Part shown: positions 26,993 through 36,386 of the stretch, in pieces | Numbering within the stretch: position 1 is the stretch's first letter | Layout of the letters: each line of letters opens with the position of its first letter | Assembly: GCA_003212345.1 (NCBI GenBank) | Contig: QCPZ01000006.1 | Location: 40,036 to 104,035 of the forward strand | Direction of reading: 5' to 3' | Length of the DNA: 64,000 nucleotides | From: SAR116 cluster bacterium AG-447-A06 | Lineage (GTDB): Bacteria; Pseudomonadota; Alphaproteobacteria; Puniceispirillales; Puniceispirillaceae | The notes under the pieces: generated by a model | What the model was told of the DNA's origin: nothing | The model's input: only the letters and a program-made list of their open reading frames with translations | Database searches by the model: none | Made by a program: the position numbers and the translations under genes

Positions 26993-28330
26993 CTATCCCC
27001 CATACTTCCCGTAAACCAAGTTCGGTAGCCAAGTAACAACATCTGGAAACAGAGAAACAAAAACCAAAACTGCAATGTAAGCGAGCAGGAATGGTAGCAC
27101 AGCAACCGAGATCTTATCTATGCCCAAATTCGTTATCCGAGCAGCAACAAACAGGTTTGCGCCGACAGGCGGGGTAAGGAAACCAACTTCACATGAGATG
27201 ACCATCACTATGCCAAACACAATCGGATCGATTCCAAGTGCGACGACAATTGGTAAAAGTAAAGGCGTTAATAAGATGATTTGTGCGATTGATTCCAGAA
27301 ACATTCCTGTAATAATCAAGATTACCGCGATAATCATAAGCAGTAAAAACGGACTTTGAGTAACGTCTGAAAGGGCATCGCCAATCAGGTCAGGGACTGA
27401 CAACAAGCTCATCAATTCACCAAACGCTTTTGCAGGGCCAACAATAATCAGCACAGCACCTGAAATCATGGCAGTAACTTTCAAGCAAACAAGTATCCGT
27501 TTTATCGTGAGTTCACGGTAAACAACACCACCAATCAGCAATGCATAGAAAACGGCTACTGATGCCGCTTCAGTTGGAGTAAATGCTCCTGAATAGATCC
27601 CCCCTAGAATAATAAATGGAGCTAATATCGCCCATTTTCCATCGTTGACCGTCCGACGAACTTCTGCCCAAGAAAATTCAATTCCCGAGCCCACATAGTT
27701 CCGTTTTTTCGCGATCAAATAAACAGTAAACATCAACGCGGCTGTCGCGATAAACCCGGGTAAAAACCCTGCTAAAAACAACCGAGGAATAGATTGTTCA
27801 GACACAATACCATAAATAATCATGAGATTACTTGGTGGAATTAGGCTTCCCAAAGCACCGCCCGCGGCAGCAATCGCTCCTCCCATTGCTGGATCATAAT
27901 TTTGCTTGATCATCGACGGAATCATAACAGCACCAATGGCCGCAGTTGTAGCTGGACCTGAGCCCGATAACGCCGCAAAAAATGCACAACCCAATACGGC
28001 TACCAAACCAAGACTGCCGGTGTAGTTGCCCACCATAGACTGAGCCATGTTTACAATGCGTTTAGCCATACCCCCTTGTTCCATTAACGAGCCTGCAAAT
28101 ACAAAAAGCGGCACTGTTACAAGAGGAAACGGTTCAACACCTGTATACATCGACAATGCAACTTGAACCAAATTCAAGTCCATCATGAAATAACCAATCG
28201 CAGTTCCAATTGCCACAGCAATGGGGATAGGCACTGCAAGCATGATCATTAGAACCATGCTACCAAACATGATGAGAGCTTGTTGCGCCTCACTCAGTTC
28301 AAAAATAATATCCATTAAGAACTCATGCAT
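26993..28330 (-). CDS. dctM: TRAP transporter large permease subunit (DctM family)
   Basis: A 445-residue 12-helix membrane subunit of a tripartite ATP-independent periplasmic transporter. Family features include LVTVPLFVFAGSLMEQGGMA, the GSGPATTAAIGAVMIPSM sodium-site loop and the late ISCEVGFLTPPVGANLFVAA region, which mirrors it in the second half. The ATG at 28330 overlaps the small-subunit stop by eight bases and has GAGGAG upstream, so translation is coupled. It works with the small subunit and DctP encoded just upstream to import an organic acid using the sodium gradient. Confidence 0.93.
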   Translation of the reverse strand: MHEFLMDIIFELSEAQQALIMFGSMVLMIMLAVPIPIAVAIGTAIGYFMMDLNLVQVALSMYTGVEPFPLVTVPLFVFAGSLMEQGGMAKRIVNMAQSMVGNYTGSLGLVAVLGCAFFAALSGSGPATTAAIGAVMIPSMIKQNYDPAMGGAIAAAGGALGSLIPPSNLMIIYGIVSEQSIPRLFLAGFLPGFIATAALMFTVYLIAKKRNYVGSGIEFSWAEVRRTVNDGKWAILAPFIILGGIYSGAFTPTEAASVAVFYALLIGGVVYRELTIKRILVCLKVTAMISGAVLIIVGPAKAFGELMSLLSVPDLIGDALSDVTQSPFLLLMIIAVILIITGMFLESIAQIILLTPLLLPIVVALGIDPIVFGIVMVISCEVGFLTPPVGANLFVAARITNLGIDKISVAVLPFLLAYIAVLVFVSLFPDVVTWLPNLVYGKYGG

Positions 28331-28832
28331 GAGGAAGCTCCTCGTCATCCCGCGGTAATAGGATTGGCTCATCATATTTGAACCAACGATAATAGACCTG
28401 CGCTAATCGTAGGGTCATCAATCCAAATCCAAGGATTAAGCACATGTAGGGCCATTTTTGATCAATATTGAGGGCTGGAGATCTGTACTCATCCTTCCAG
28501 AAAGAGAGGTCGAGCAACACACTTTGATAGGTTAGAAAAATACCAAACACAAACCAAATTAAATCACTGAACATAGTCAGACCTACAGCAACTTTTTTCG
28601 GAAACATTTCAACAAAGTTCATCACCCTGATGTGGGCTCGCTCGCGCACTGCCCAAGCGACTGAAATGTAAACAGACCAAAGCATCGCATAAATTGCTAA
28701 CTCATCAGACCAAGAGGTTGGCAGACTAAAAACGTATCGCATTATGACCTGAAAAAAGACCATAGATGCCATAAACATTACCAAAACACCGGTGAGGACT
28801 TCTTCAAAATGCTTTTCTAAAAAACGCCACAT
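28323..28832 (-). CDS. dctQ: TRAP transporter small permease subunit (DctQ family)
   Basis: A 169-residue protein with four transmembrane helices, the small subunit of the TRAP transporter. The W-S-D-E-L motif in LPTSWSDELAIYAMLWSVY and the following AVRERAHIRV loop are typical of DctQ. The ATG at 28832 has GGGAGG ten bases upstream. It lies between dctP, from which it is separated by a strong hairpin, and dctM, with which it overlaps. Confidence 0.9.
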   Translation of the reverse strand: MWRFLEKHFEEVLTGVLVMFMASMVFFQVIMRYVFSLPTSWSDELAIYAMLWSVYISVAWAVRERAHIRVMNFVEMFPKKVAVGLTMFSDLIWFVFGIFLTYQSVLLDLSFWKDEYRSPALNIDQKWPYMCLILGFGLMTLRLAQVYYRWFKYDEPILLPRDDEELPHA

Positions 28833-28946
28833 CCCCAATCATCCTCCCAAGAGACTTATATTCATAAACATACAGGTTATTTTTCATTTCCAAACTAAAT
28901 TAAATTCAAAAATTGTTATAAATTTTCTTACTTACATTATTTGAAT

Positions 28947-28981
28947 AAAAAATGGCCCCAACGTTTTGTTGGGGCCATTTT
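28947..28981 (-). terminator. Strong hairpin after dctP
   Basis: A perfect 14-base stem (28949-28962 with 28968-28981, core TGGCCCCAAC) and a five-base loop, followed on the minus strand by a run of T. It sits between dctP and dctQM. It looks like a rho-independent terminator that would let only some transcripts continue into the membrane subunits, giving more binding protein than permease. Confidence 0.85.
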
Positions 28982-28993
28982 AACTATTAAGGT

Positions 28994-29986
28994 CTATTTC
29001 GCTGCAGCATAGATTTTATCCATGATTGCAACATACTCAGCCCCACGCTTCTTACCAAAGTCGGCGTGAACTTTCTTCGCCTTCTCAACCCACGGACCAA
29101 TATCAGGCTCGGTGAACTGGACACCAGCGGCTTCCATTTTCTTCTGAACAATGTCCATGCCATAGTTTGTGTGGAAGCGTGAAGCGGCTGTGGCAATCTT
29201 TGCGGCCATATCCATCGCTTCTTTCTGCTTATCATCCAACTTATTCATGAACTTATCACTCACAAAGAATGGAGGCGCTAGCACAAAGTGACCAGTCTTC
29301 GCAACGTGCTTTGCGATATCATGGAATTTTTGCGAATACTGCACGTCAAGCGGCAAATCTCCACCGTCCACTGTACCAGTTTGTGTTGCTGTCAGAGCTT
29401 CTGACCAAGCAATTGGAACAGGATCAGAACCAAACGCCTTATAGGTATCAACCATCACAACGTTCTTTGGAACGCGATATTTCATCTTTGCAAAATCAGC
29501 AAGGTTGTTGATTGGCATTTTAGTATTGTAGATGTGGCGGAATGAGAAGAGTGGGATTGTGTATAGATGCACGCCCACCTCTTTTGGCATATCACCCCAA
29601 ATCTCTTGACCAACTGGTCCGTCAGCCACTTTTACGGCATGGTCATAATTTTGGATCATATATGGCAAAACAAGCAAATCAATCTTTGGGAAAAATGGCC
29701 CCGCATTGTTCTGCGCGATCATAGTTCCGTCAAGCGTGCCCAGCTGGAGTTTTTTGAACTGCTCCTGCTCACTACCCATCTTATGGCAGCAGTGAACTTT
29801 AACCCGCACTGTCCCACCTGATAGCGTTTGAAAGCGCTCAGCAAAAAGATGCATAAATGTACCGTATGGATGGCCCTCATTGACCGAATATCCAATATTC
29901 ATAGTTACTTTAGCCGCGTTTGCTGTTCCTGCCATAAGCAGCAACCCTGCAAATACAGGCGCAGCAAGCAATTTTAAAAACTTCAT
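28994..29986 (-). CDS. dctP: TRAP transporter periplasmic solute-binding protein (DctP family)
   Basis: A 330-residue extracytoplasmic binding protein. It begins with a signal peptide (MKFLKLLAAPVFAGLLLMAG, cleavage after ANA) and contains the TRAP-binding-protein core with the conserved arginine region KMKYRVPKN, which in the family contacts the substrate carboxylate (or sulfonate). GGGAGG precedes the ATG. Substrate is not assignable by eye; carboxylates are usual, sulfonates such as DHPS or taurine are also known TRAP substrates. Located upstream of dctQM with a terminator hairpin between. Confidence 0.92.
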   Translation of the reverse strand: MKFLKLLAAPVFAGLLLMAGTANAAKVTMNIGYSVNEGHPYGTFMHLFAERFQTLSGGTVRVKVHCCHKMGSEQEQFKKLQLGTLDGTMIAQNNAGPFFPKIDLLVLPYMIQNYDHAVKVADGPVGQEIWGDMPKEVGVHLYTIPLFSFRHIYNTKMPINNLADFAKMKYRVPKNVVMVDTYKAFGSDPVPIAWSEALTATQTGTVDGGDLPLDVQYSQKFHDIAKHVAKTGHFVLAPPFFVSDKFMNKLDDKQKEAMDMAAKIATAASRFHTNYGMDIVQKKMEAAGVQFTEPDIGPWVEKAKKVHADFGKKRGAEYVAIMDKIYAAAK

Positions 29987-30273
29987 TTCTTCCTCCCATT
30001 ATTATTCCCAGCATTGAACCTCAAGATCAGGACCAACTTCTGCTGACGCACCCGCCAAATATCAATTTCTGACAAGCAATTACCAAAAAACTCTTCCAAA
30101 TATCGGAGCATCACGCAAGCCCCAAAAAGTGAAATTATGTCAGATTTCTTACATTTTTCTCACTTTTTGTTCTTAAAAGTATCAAATTTTGATATTTTTA
30201 CGTTTAATATTTCCTCAATATAATCCCGATTAGAATGATTGCAATTTTCAACAGAGGCACTTTTGGACAACCT

Positions 30274-31020
30274 TCACTTAAAAACAGAATACAGCATAAG
30301 TATTGCAATTAGCGTTAAAAGGCCCAACGCGGCTTTTCGAAAATGTTCATTTCCATTTGCTCTAAAGAATTTTGCGCCAAACATGGTTGCCCCGACATAG
30401 AGAACCGCAGCAACGATTGAAAACTGAAGAAGATCGAACGAGATTTTTCCATAAGCTAACATAGCAATTGCATTCATTAACGAATTTGTGCTTAACGCTA
30501 TTATGATGTTCGATCGGGTTGTTTTTGCGTCGTCTTCAAGTGACAAAAGGGTGGTGACTAGTGGTGGCCCCCCCATGCCCGCAGCTCCTTGAAGGCCTCC
30601 CCCTATTGCGCCCGCGGTGAATGTCGTAACCCTGCTTATTTTACCTTTGATCCGCCACCCCGAGGCCAAAAGAGCTATTGCACCGAGCAATACAATAGAA
30701 ATTACAAATTTCATTTTAACAGGATCAACGAAAACCAATAAAGTAGTCCCCAAGGGAACGGCGATTATGAGACCACACATCATTGGCGCTAAAGTTTTTA
30801 ATTCGCATTCACGCATGCTGCGAGGGATTAAATATACAATATTAGGTAGTTCAATTAACACCAGAATTGCGATGGCTTCGACAGGCGCCATAACAAGACT
30901 TAAAACAGGGACAATCAACAGCGCCGCTCCAAACCCGAGAAATCCCCTCAGAAAACCTCCAGCCGCGATGCCAACCAAACCAAAGAAAACTTCTAGCAAA
31001 GAGAGATCAAGAATCGTCAT
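30274..31020 (-). CDS. TSUP-family (TauE/SafE) permease 3
   Basis: A 248-residue membrane protein with about eight hydrophobic segments. The TSUP repeats are visible as GIAAGGFLRGFLGFGAALLI and GAIGGGLQGAAGMGGPPLVT, and VFVDP occurs between. Its start overlaps the end of the EamA permease gene by about 14 bases, so the two are translationally coupled. Substrate is unknown; TSUP members move sulfite, sulfonates and other anions. Confidence 0.83.
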   Translation of the reverse strand: MTILDLSLLEVFFGLVGIAAGGFLRGFLGFGAALLIVPVLSLVMAPVEAIAILVLIELPNIVYLIPRSMRECELKTLAPMMCGLIIAVPLGTTLLVFVDPVKMKFVISIVLLGAIALLASGWRIKGKISRVTTFTAGAIGGGLQGAAGMGGPPLVTTLLSLEDDAKTTRSNIIIALSTNSLMNAIAMLAYGKISFDLLQFSIVAAVLYVGATMFGAKFFRANGNEHFRKAALGLLTLIAILMLYSVFK

Positions 31021-31924
31021 CATTAGACCTTCCCCCCTGGACGCTTTTCATTGCCATCTTAAGTTCATAAATCGTAAGTCCTAGAATTGATACTAGTATA
31101 AAGCTGCCACCAATTAACGTCCCGAATGTCACTATCTCATTCAAAAAAAGCCAGACCCAAAACGGACCAAGAGTAAACTCAAGGAGCATTATTAATGGCA
31201 CCTCAGCTGCTTTTAGCACTTTACTCGCTGTGATAAGCAAAGACTGGCCAAAGCCCTGCAATATCACACCCCAAATCAAACATAGTGAGATATCTCTCAA
31301 GCTGATCGCATCTTCCCAAGAACCAAGGAAAATCCCAACGGGGATGGTTAAAAGTCCAGTCACCAGAAGCACAGGCAACATTTCTATATCTTTTCTTTTG
31401 CGAAGAATGACTGCAAAACAGGAAAAGCAGCAAGCAGTCAAAAAAGCCAAAAGGGTTCCCACAAAAGAGTCAAAATTTACATTGCTGTGGAAAAGTATGC
31501 CAATGCCAACCGCAGCCACTAGCATGGCAAAAATTGTTTGTTTAGATATTTTTTCACCCAAAAGGAACCTTGCTAATATCGCGGTCAAAAAGGGTGCAGT
31601 AGCTATTGTAAAGGTAATATTTGCAACAGAGGTATAAGAGAATGCGAGAACGTACGATGTCTGTGCCCCAGCAAAAAATGCCGCCCCTAAGACTCCCCAA
31701 AAGCCAACGTTACGGATTACCCTTATGCTTTGCGACCCATAGACCCATGAAATCACCCCACACATCATCAAGACAAGAGCTACGGAACGGAAAAAGACAA
31801 CTTCAAAAACACTAATATCGTCAAAACTCCTGAATATAAGTCCAGACGTACTCACAAGGGTCGCTGAGAGCACCATCATTTCGATGCCACGTCGCCTTGT
31901 TGGTATATTCAATGAACTGACCAT
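31007..31924 (-). CDS. EamA/DMT-superfamily permease
   Basis: A 305-residue protein with ten predicted transmembrane helices in two EamA repeats, the first ending in a region like YVLAFSYTSVANITFTIATA and the second in EVPLIMLLEFTLGPFWVWLF. The DMT superfamily exports or imports small metabolites such as amino acids and nucleobases; substrate is not assigned. It overlaps the downstream TSUP gene, so both permeases are probably made together. Confidence 0.85.
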   Translation of the reverse strand: MVSSLNIPTRRRGIEMMVLSATLVSTSGLIFRSFDDISVFEVVFFRSVALVLMMCGVISWVYGSQSIRVIRNVGFWGVLGAAFFAGAQTSYVLAFSYTSVANITFTIATAPFLTAILARFLLGEKISKQTIFAMLVAAVGIGILFHSNVNFDSFVGTLLAFLTACCFSCFAVILRKRKDIEMLPVLLVTGLLTIPVGIFLGSWEDAISLRDISLCLIWGVILQGFGQSLLITASKVLKAAEVPLIMLLEFTLGPFWVWLFLNEIVTFGTLIGGSFILVSILGLTIYELKMAMKSVQGGRSNDDDS

Positions 31925-31981
31925 AATTTACGTCATATCTCGAATTAAAATTTTACAATATTGTTTTAATAAGGTGGCTCT

Positions 31982-32500
31982 CTATTTAATCAGGTCATAA
32001 CTGCAATTCTGATATGAACTGTTTTGGCATTCATTTACTTTTCTTTGAACATCGCGCAGGTCACTTTTGGGCAAGTCAGCTCCAATCATATTAGCCATAG
32101 CTTTTGCACTGGGGTCGTAATCCATGGCAAGCAGAAACCATACCATCGCAATTTTGATATCTTTTTTAACCCCGAGCCCCTCATGAAAGCTATTGCCTAG
32201 TCCAGTAAATGCAAAGGGATAACCCTGCATAGCGGATGCCGATAATAGCTCGTTAGCTTTTTTAAAATCCTGGGTCACCCCTTGACCCGTTTGATAAAGC
32301 AAAGCAAGACTAGCCTGAGCTATTCTATCCCCCCCCTTTGCTAACGGCAGCCAGAGCTTCACAGCGCCAGCAGGCCGGCCTTCAGTCAACTCCAAGAAAC
32401 CTTTGTTAAGATCGTCTGCTGTCGCGTTTGAAGAAACAACACCGAACAGGCTCAAAAGTGTAAGTATCGTCAATAATGTTTTTTTAACTACGTTTAGCAA
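31982..32500 (-). CDS. Secreted Sel1-like repeat protein
   Basis: A 172-residue protein with an N-terminal hydrophobic signal segment (about residues 5-28) ending in SSNATA. Sel1-type repeats follow: IAQASLALLYQTGQGVTQDF and a second LGNSFHEGLGVKKD, each an alpha-helical hairpin used for protein contacts. The likely start is TTG with GGAGG ten bases upstream. A C-terminal pair of cysteines (CQNSSYQNC) may form a disulfide. Role unknown; such proteins often assist envelope or regulatory complexes. Confidence 0.7.
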   Translation of the reverse strand: MLNVVKKTLLTILTLLSLFGVVSSNATADDLNKGFLELTEGRPAGAVKLWLPLAKGGDRIAQASLALLYQTGQGVTQDFKKANELLSASAMQGYPFAFTGLGNSFHEGLGVKKDIKIAMVWFLLAMDYDPSAKAMANMIGADLPKSDLRDVQRKVNECQNSSYQNCSYDLIK

Positions 32501-32745
32501 CTTGGAACAGCCTCCACAAAATGATATGCATATTTAAAAATAACAGTCAGCCGGGATCTTGAAATGCTTCTTTACAACGCCTCGAAAAAAATAGAGTTGT
32601 TATTGAACGCGAGCATACAAAAAATAGTGTCACCCAAGTCTCCAAAAGATACAATCTATGGAACCTTTCTGGCGCTTGCGTTACTTTTCTGCGGTCTCTT
32701 CTTGTGGGAGAACATTTTCAAATGGCTTTAAAGTCTTTGTCAATA

Positions 32746-33630
32746 TCACAGCTCAGACTTATGTCCCAAGAGGTGCTTCAGGATCGCAGTCTGGTCTAGG
32801 TGGCCCATTCCATCCACTTCAGCTTCTTCAAACATTCTTTTAGCCAGTTCTCCAAAGAGACATTTACTTTTAAAAGAGCTTGCAAGTTCCAAGGCCATAT
32901 TCAAATCCTTTACAGCCATCGTAATTGGAAAGTCTGGAGTGAGGTCGTTGGCTAAAACCTTCTTCGGGTAATTTGTATTCAATTGACCGAGCCCCGCAGC
33001 CGTGGAACTCATTAATTTTGCGGTAGCTTCGATATTTAAACCCACTTGATTCGCAAATGACAAAGTTTCGCCAGTTAAAGCGTTGTTCACCATAGCCATA
33101 TAGTTATTGACGAGTTTCGATTTCAGCCCACTACCGATTGGTCCCGCGTGAATAGTCGTGTTTCCAATCGCTTCAAATATGTCATTGGCCTGCTTAATAT
33201 CATCAACATCACCCCCCGCCATTACCAATAGATCCCCTGTTTTAGCTTCTCTTGGGGTCCTGCCCACTGGCGCATCGACAAACCTATGCCCATAATCCTT
33301 CAAACGTGCAGATATCTCCATCGATTTATTGTAGGAGGCAGTCGACATATCAATTATCAAGCTATTAGGGTCTAAAGACCCAATTAAACCTTGATCACCA
33401 AAAATAACTTCTTCAACAATATCACTTGTTGGCAGCATGGTTATGGCAACATTTCTATTTTTTGCGACTTTTTTGGGAACAGTTGATAATGAGGGAACTA
33501 AGCCCTCCAGAGATTGAAGCAAATCCCAATTTATGTCACAACACGAGAGGTCAAGACCGCGCTTAAGAATGTTTCTAGCCATGGGCATACCCATCACTCC
33601 AAGCCCAACCATCACTATTTTATTTTTCAT
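32746..33630 (-). CDS. Beta-hydroxyacid dehydrogenase family, YihU-like sulfolactaldehyde reductase candidate
   Basis: A 294-residue 3-hydroxyisobutyrate/beta-hydroxyacid dehydrogenase family protein. The N-terminal Rossmann motif is VGLGVMGMPMARN; ITMLPTSD and IIDMST follow; the catalytic Lys is in KLVNNYMA and TAAGLGQLNTNYPKKVL is conserved. Several segments match what I recall of E. coli YihU, the NADH-dependent reductase of 3-sulfolactaldehyde to DHPS: PVGRT with its sulfonate-binding Arg, KL-NNYM and TAAG-G. Position S178 of YihU appears to be Ala here. Alternatives are 3-hydroxyisobutyrate or tartronate semialdehyde reductase. No sulfosugar aldolase or kinase gene is nearby. Confidence 0.72.
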   Translation of the reverse strand: MKNKIVMVGLGVMGMPMARNILKRGLDLSCCDINWDLLQSLEGLVPSLSTVPKKVAKNRNVAITMLPTSDIVEEVIFGDQGLIGSLDPNSLIIDMSTASYNKSMEISARLKDYGHRFVDAPVGRTPREAKTGDLLVMAGGDVDDIKQANDIFEAIGNTTIHAGPIGSGLKSKLVNNYMAMVNNALTGETLSFANQVGLNIEATAKLMSSTAAGLGQLNTNYPKKVLANDLTPDFPITMAVKDLNMALELASSFKSKCLFGELAKRMFEEAEVDGMGHLDQTAILKHLLGHKSEL

Positions 33631-33784
33631 TTAAGCGCTCCGTTCGAAAGCAACATGAAAAGATGTCATGAACACCGTATTTGAGTTCAATCAAGCTCCT
33701 CGTATACTCTTAAAAACCCAACAGGCCAACATTTTCAAAAGGAACTACTTTTTAAAAAAATTTTCTTGTTAAGGCCCATGCAAT

Positions 33785-34561
33785 TCATGAGGGGAGGTCT
33801 CCGTACGGCAAATATCCACCAGCAAGAGTGATGCCACAGTCCACGACGAGTGCAGAGCCTGTAACAGCACTGGACGCATCTGATAATAAAAACTCTGCAG
33901 CATTAGCTATTTCATCTGGCCTAGCCATTCTTCCCATGGGCGTCATGTTGGTTATCGGAGATAAATCACGACCTGCTTCCTCCTGCTTTCTGATAAAGGG
34001 GGTGTCAACCCAACCTGGGCAGATTGCATTCACGCGAATATTCTTTTTACCCCACTGGACCGCTAAGGATTGTGTCAAGTTTATTATTGCCGCTTTACCT
34101 GCCCCATATCCGAGAACCGGGCCTGGGCGAAGAGCCAAAACCGAAGAGACGGTCACTAATGAGCCCCCTCCACTTTTCATCATACTCATCCCAGCAATTT
34201 TGCAAGTAATAAAAGTTCCTGAGATATGATTGTCCATTACACGCCTAAAATCTTCAACCGGCATTTTTTCAATTGGATCTCGAGTAGGCATTACACCTGC
34301 TGAGGTTACACAGCCATTGACTGGAGGCATAAAAGACTCCAGTTCAGAGAAGGCTGCTTGCATCGAATTTTCTGAGCCAACATCTCCAGCAGAAAAAAAA
34401 GCCCTATCTCCGAGCACTCGGCACAGAGATTCTCCAGCGTTTATGTCAATATCAATGATCCCAATCACGGCACCTTGCTCATACAGTGATTTACAAACAG
34501 CCGCACCAATTCCACTAGCGCCACCAGTCACCACAATCGATAAATTTGAATGCTTTTCCAT
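33785..34561 (-). CDS. Short-chain dehydrogenase/reductase
   Basis: A 258-residue classical SDR with the cofactor motif VVTGGASGIGAAV, the acidic DIDIN that favours NAD, CVTSAGVM, the catalytic Ser in TVSSVLAL and the YxxxK pair in GYGAGKAAI. The C-terminal GSALVVDCGITLAGG segment is standard. It is divergent from the monooxygenase gene with a 151-base spacer, which may hold a shared promoter. Substrate is unknown; alcohol or ketone interconversion next to a Baeyer-Villiger-type enzyme would be consistent. Confidence 0.82.
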   Translation of the reverse strand: MEKHSNLSIVVTGGASGIGAAVCKSLYEQGAVIGIIDIDINAGESLCRVLGDRAFFSAGDVGSENSMQAAFSELESFMPPVNGCVTSAGVMPTRDPIEKMPVEDFRRVMDNHISGTFITCKIAGMSMMKSGGGSLVTVSSVLALRPGPVLGYGAGKAAIINLTQSLAVQWGKKNIRVNAICPGWVDTPFIRKQEEAGRDLSPITNMTPMGRMARPDEIANAAEFLLSDASSAVTGSALVVDCGITLAGGYLPYGDLPS

Positions 34562-34712
34562 TCGCGAATCCTACCTACATTTTTTCACTCCGCGATCGTA
34601 TGCGCTTGTTAAAACAGCCTTCAAGTATTTCTTTATATTTTTCACCAATTTAGATTAAATGATCTGTAACCAATGCTACTTTCTAATTAATGCTCCGTAG
34701 GAAAATTTAAAA

Positions 34713-36350
34713 ATGACCACACCAGGAATCAAATCTGAGTCAAACGACGTCGAGAAACTCGATGCGGTTATTATAGGTGCTGGGTTTTCTGGCTTATACC
34801 AACTTCATTTACTACGTGAAAAATTAGGCAAAAAAGTGAAGGTTCTTGAGGCTGCAACTGAAGTTGGAGGCACTTGGTATTGGAACCGTTACCCTGGTGC
34901 GAGGTGTGACTCGGAAAGTCACACCTATTGTTATTACTTTACGGACGAGTTGCTAAAAGAGTGGCAATGGTCTGAACGGTATCCCGGCCAAGAAGAAATA
35001 TTAAGATACCTCAATTTTTGTGCCGATCGGTTAGATCTGAGACGAAGTATATATTTCAATGAGCGTGTTTACAGCGCTGTTTGGCAGAGTCAAAAAAATC
35101 AATGGCGTGTGAGAACCGAAAAAGGAAGAACAATTGATGCAAAGTACTTGATAACTGCCGTCGGCTGTTTATCTTCCACAAACATACCAAATTTTGAAAA
35201 CTTTAACTCATTTAACGGTGACTTTTACCATACAGGTGAATGGCCACAAGGTGGCGTGGACTTCTCCGATAAGGTCGTTGCAATAATCGGAACAGGATCG
35301 ACCGGCATTCAAGCGATCCCAGTGATAGCAAAAACTGCTAAAAAGCTTACTGTCCTGCAACGAACGCCGAACTATAGTGTCCCGGCACGCAACGCACCAC
35401 TGCCACAAAATCATCATGTAAAGTTCTGTAACGAAATAGATACTTGGCGCTCAAAAATGAGTGTTTCTAGGCACGGACACCCTTGGACTGCACCGCCAAA
35501 AAAGTTGTGTGAGACGTCCAAAAAAGAGCGAGATAAAATTTTAGAAACGGGTTGGCAAGTTGGTGGATTGAGGTTTCGAGAGAGTTTTGATGATATTCTC
35601 ACCGATGAAAAATCCAACAGGATAATGTCTGACTTCATCAGAAAAAAAATCAAAGAAACCGTCAATGATGTAGAGGTAGCAAAAACTCTCTTACCACATG
35701 ATCACCCATTTGGTACAAAACGCCCACCGATTGATACTGAGTATTTTGAAACTTTTAACCGAGAGAATGTCACGTTAGTAGACATCAAAAAGAATCCTGT
35801 AAAGAGTCTCAACTCTGACGGAATAACTCTAGAATCTGGAGACAAAATACAAGCCGATATCATAGTTTTTGCAACTGGTTTTGATGCCATGACTGGTTCA
35901 CTATTAAAGTTGGGAATAGTAGGCCGCAACAACTTGACCCTCGCTGAGGCTTGGCAAAATGGACCACGAACATTTTTGGGACTTAGCACAAATGGTTTTC
36001 CAAACCTGTTTATGATAACAGGTCCTGGCAGCCCATCTGTCTTGACAAATATGCCAAGGGCGATTGAGCAGCACGCTGAATGGATTGCCAATTGCATGAA
36101 ACACTGTGATGAAGTTGGGGCCAGGACAATTGAAGCAGAAAATACTGCAATGCTTAATTGGACTGACCATGTCACAGCGGTTGCAAATCAAACACTACTC
36201 CCAAAAGCCAACCACTCCTGGTATTTTGGCGGTAATATACCGGGTAAACCGCGGACTTTTATGCCCTACTCTGCCGGCCTAGATAAGTTTCGTTCAAATT
36301 GTGAGCAAATCGCAAAGTCAGGATACATAGGTTTCAAAATAACCCAGTAA
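34713..36350 (+). CDS. Baeyer-Villiger-type flavin monooxygenase
   Basis: A 545-residue class B flavoprotein monooxygenase. FAD motif VIIGAGFSGLYQL near residue 20, the GGTWYWNRYPGARCD signature near residue 52, the Baeyer-Villiger fingerprint FNGDFYHTGEWP near residue 168 and the NADPH motif AIIGTGSTGIQA near residue 190 are all present. These enzymes insert oxygen next to a ketone, giving an ester or lactone, or oxidise heteroatoms. It is followed by a GMC enzyme about 36 bases later and is divergent from an SDR, suggesting a ketone/alcohol catabolic set. The substrate cannot be predicted. Confidence 0.88.
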   Translation: MTTPGIKSESNDVEKLDAVIIGAGFSGLYQLHLLREKLGKKVKVLEAATEVGGTWYWNRYPGARCDSESHTYCYYFTDELLKEWQWSERYPGQEEILRYLNFCADRLDLRRSIYFNERVYSAVWQSQKNQWRVRTEKGRTIDAKYLITAVGCLSSTNIPNFENFNSFNGDFYHTGEWPQGGVDFSDKVVAIIGTGSTGIQAIPVIAKTAKKLTVLQRTPNYSVPARNAPLPQNHHVKFCNEIDTWRSKMSVSRHGHPWTAPPKKLCETSKKERDKILETGWQVGGLRFRESFDDILTDEKSNRIMSDFIRKKIKETVNDVEVAKTLLPHDHPFGTKRPPIDTEYFETFNRENVTLVDIKKNPVKSLNSDGITLESGDKIQADIIVFATGFDAMTGSLLKLGIVGRNNLTLAEAWQNGPRTFLGLSTNGFPNLFMITGPGSPSVLTNMPRAIEQHAEWIANCMKHCDEVGARTIEAENTAMLNWTDHVTAVANQTLLPKANHSWYFGGNIPGKPRTFMPYSAGLDKFRSNCEQIAKSGYIGFKITQ

Positions 36351-36386
36351 CAGACATGAAGCACCGACAAAAAATTGCGAGAAACC

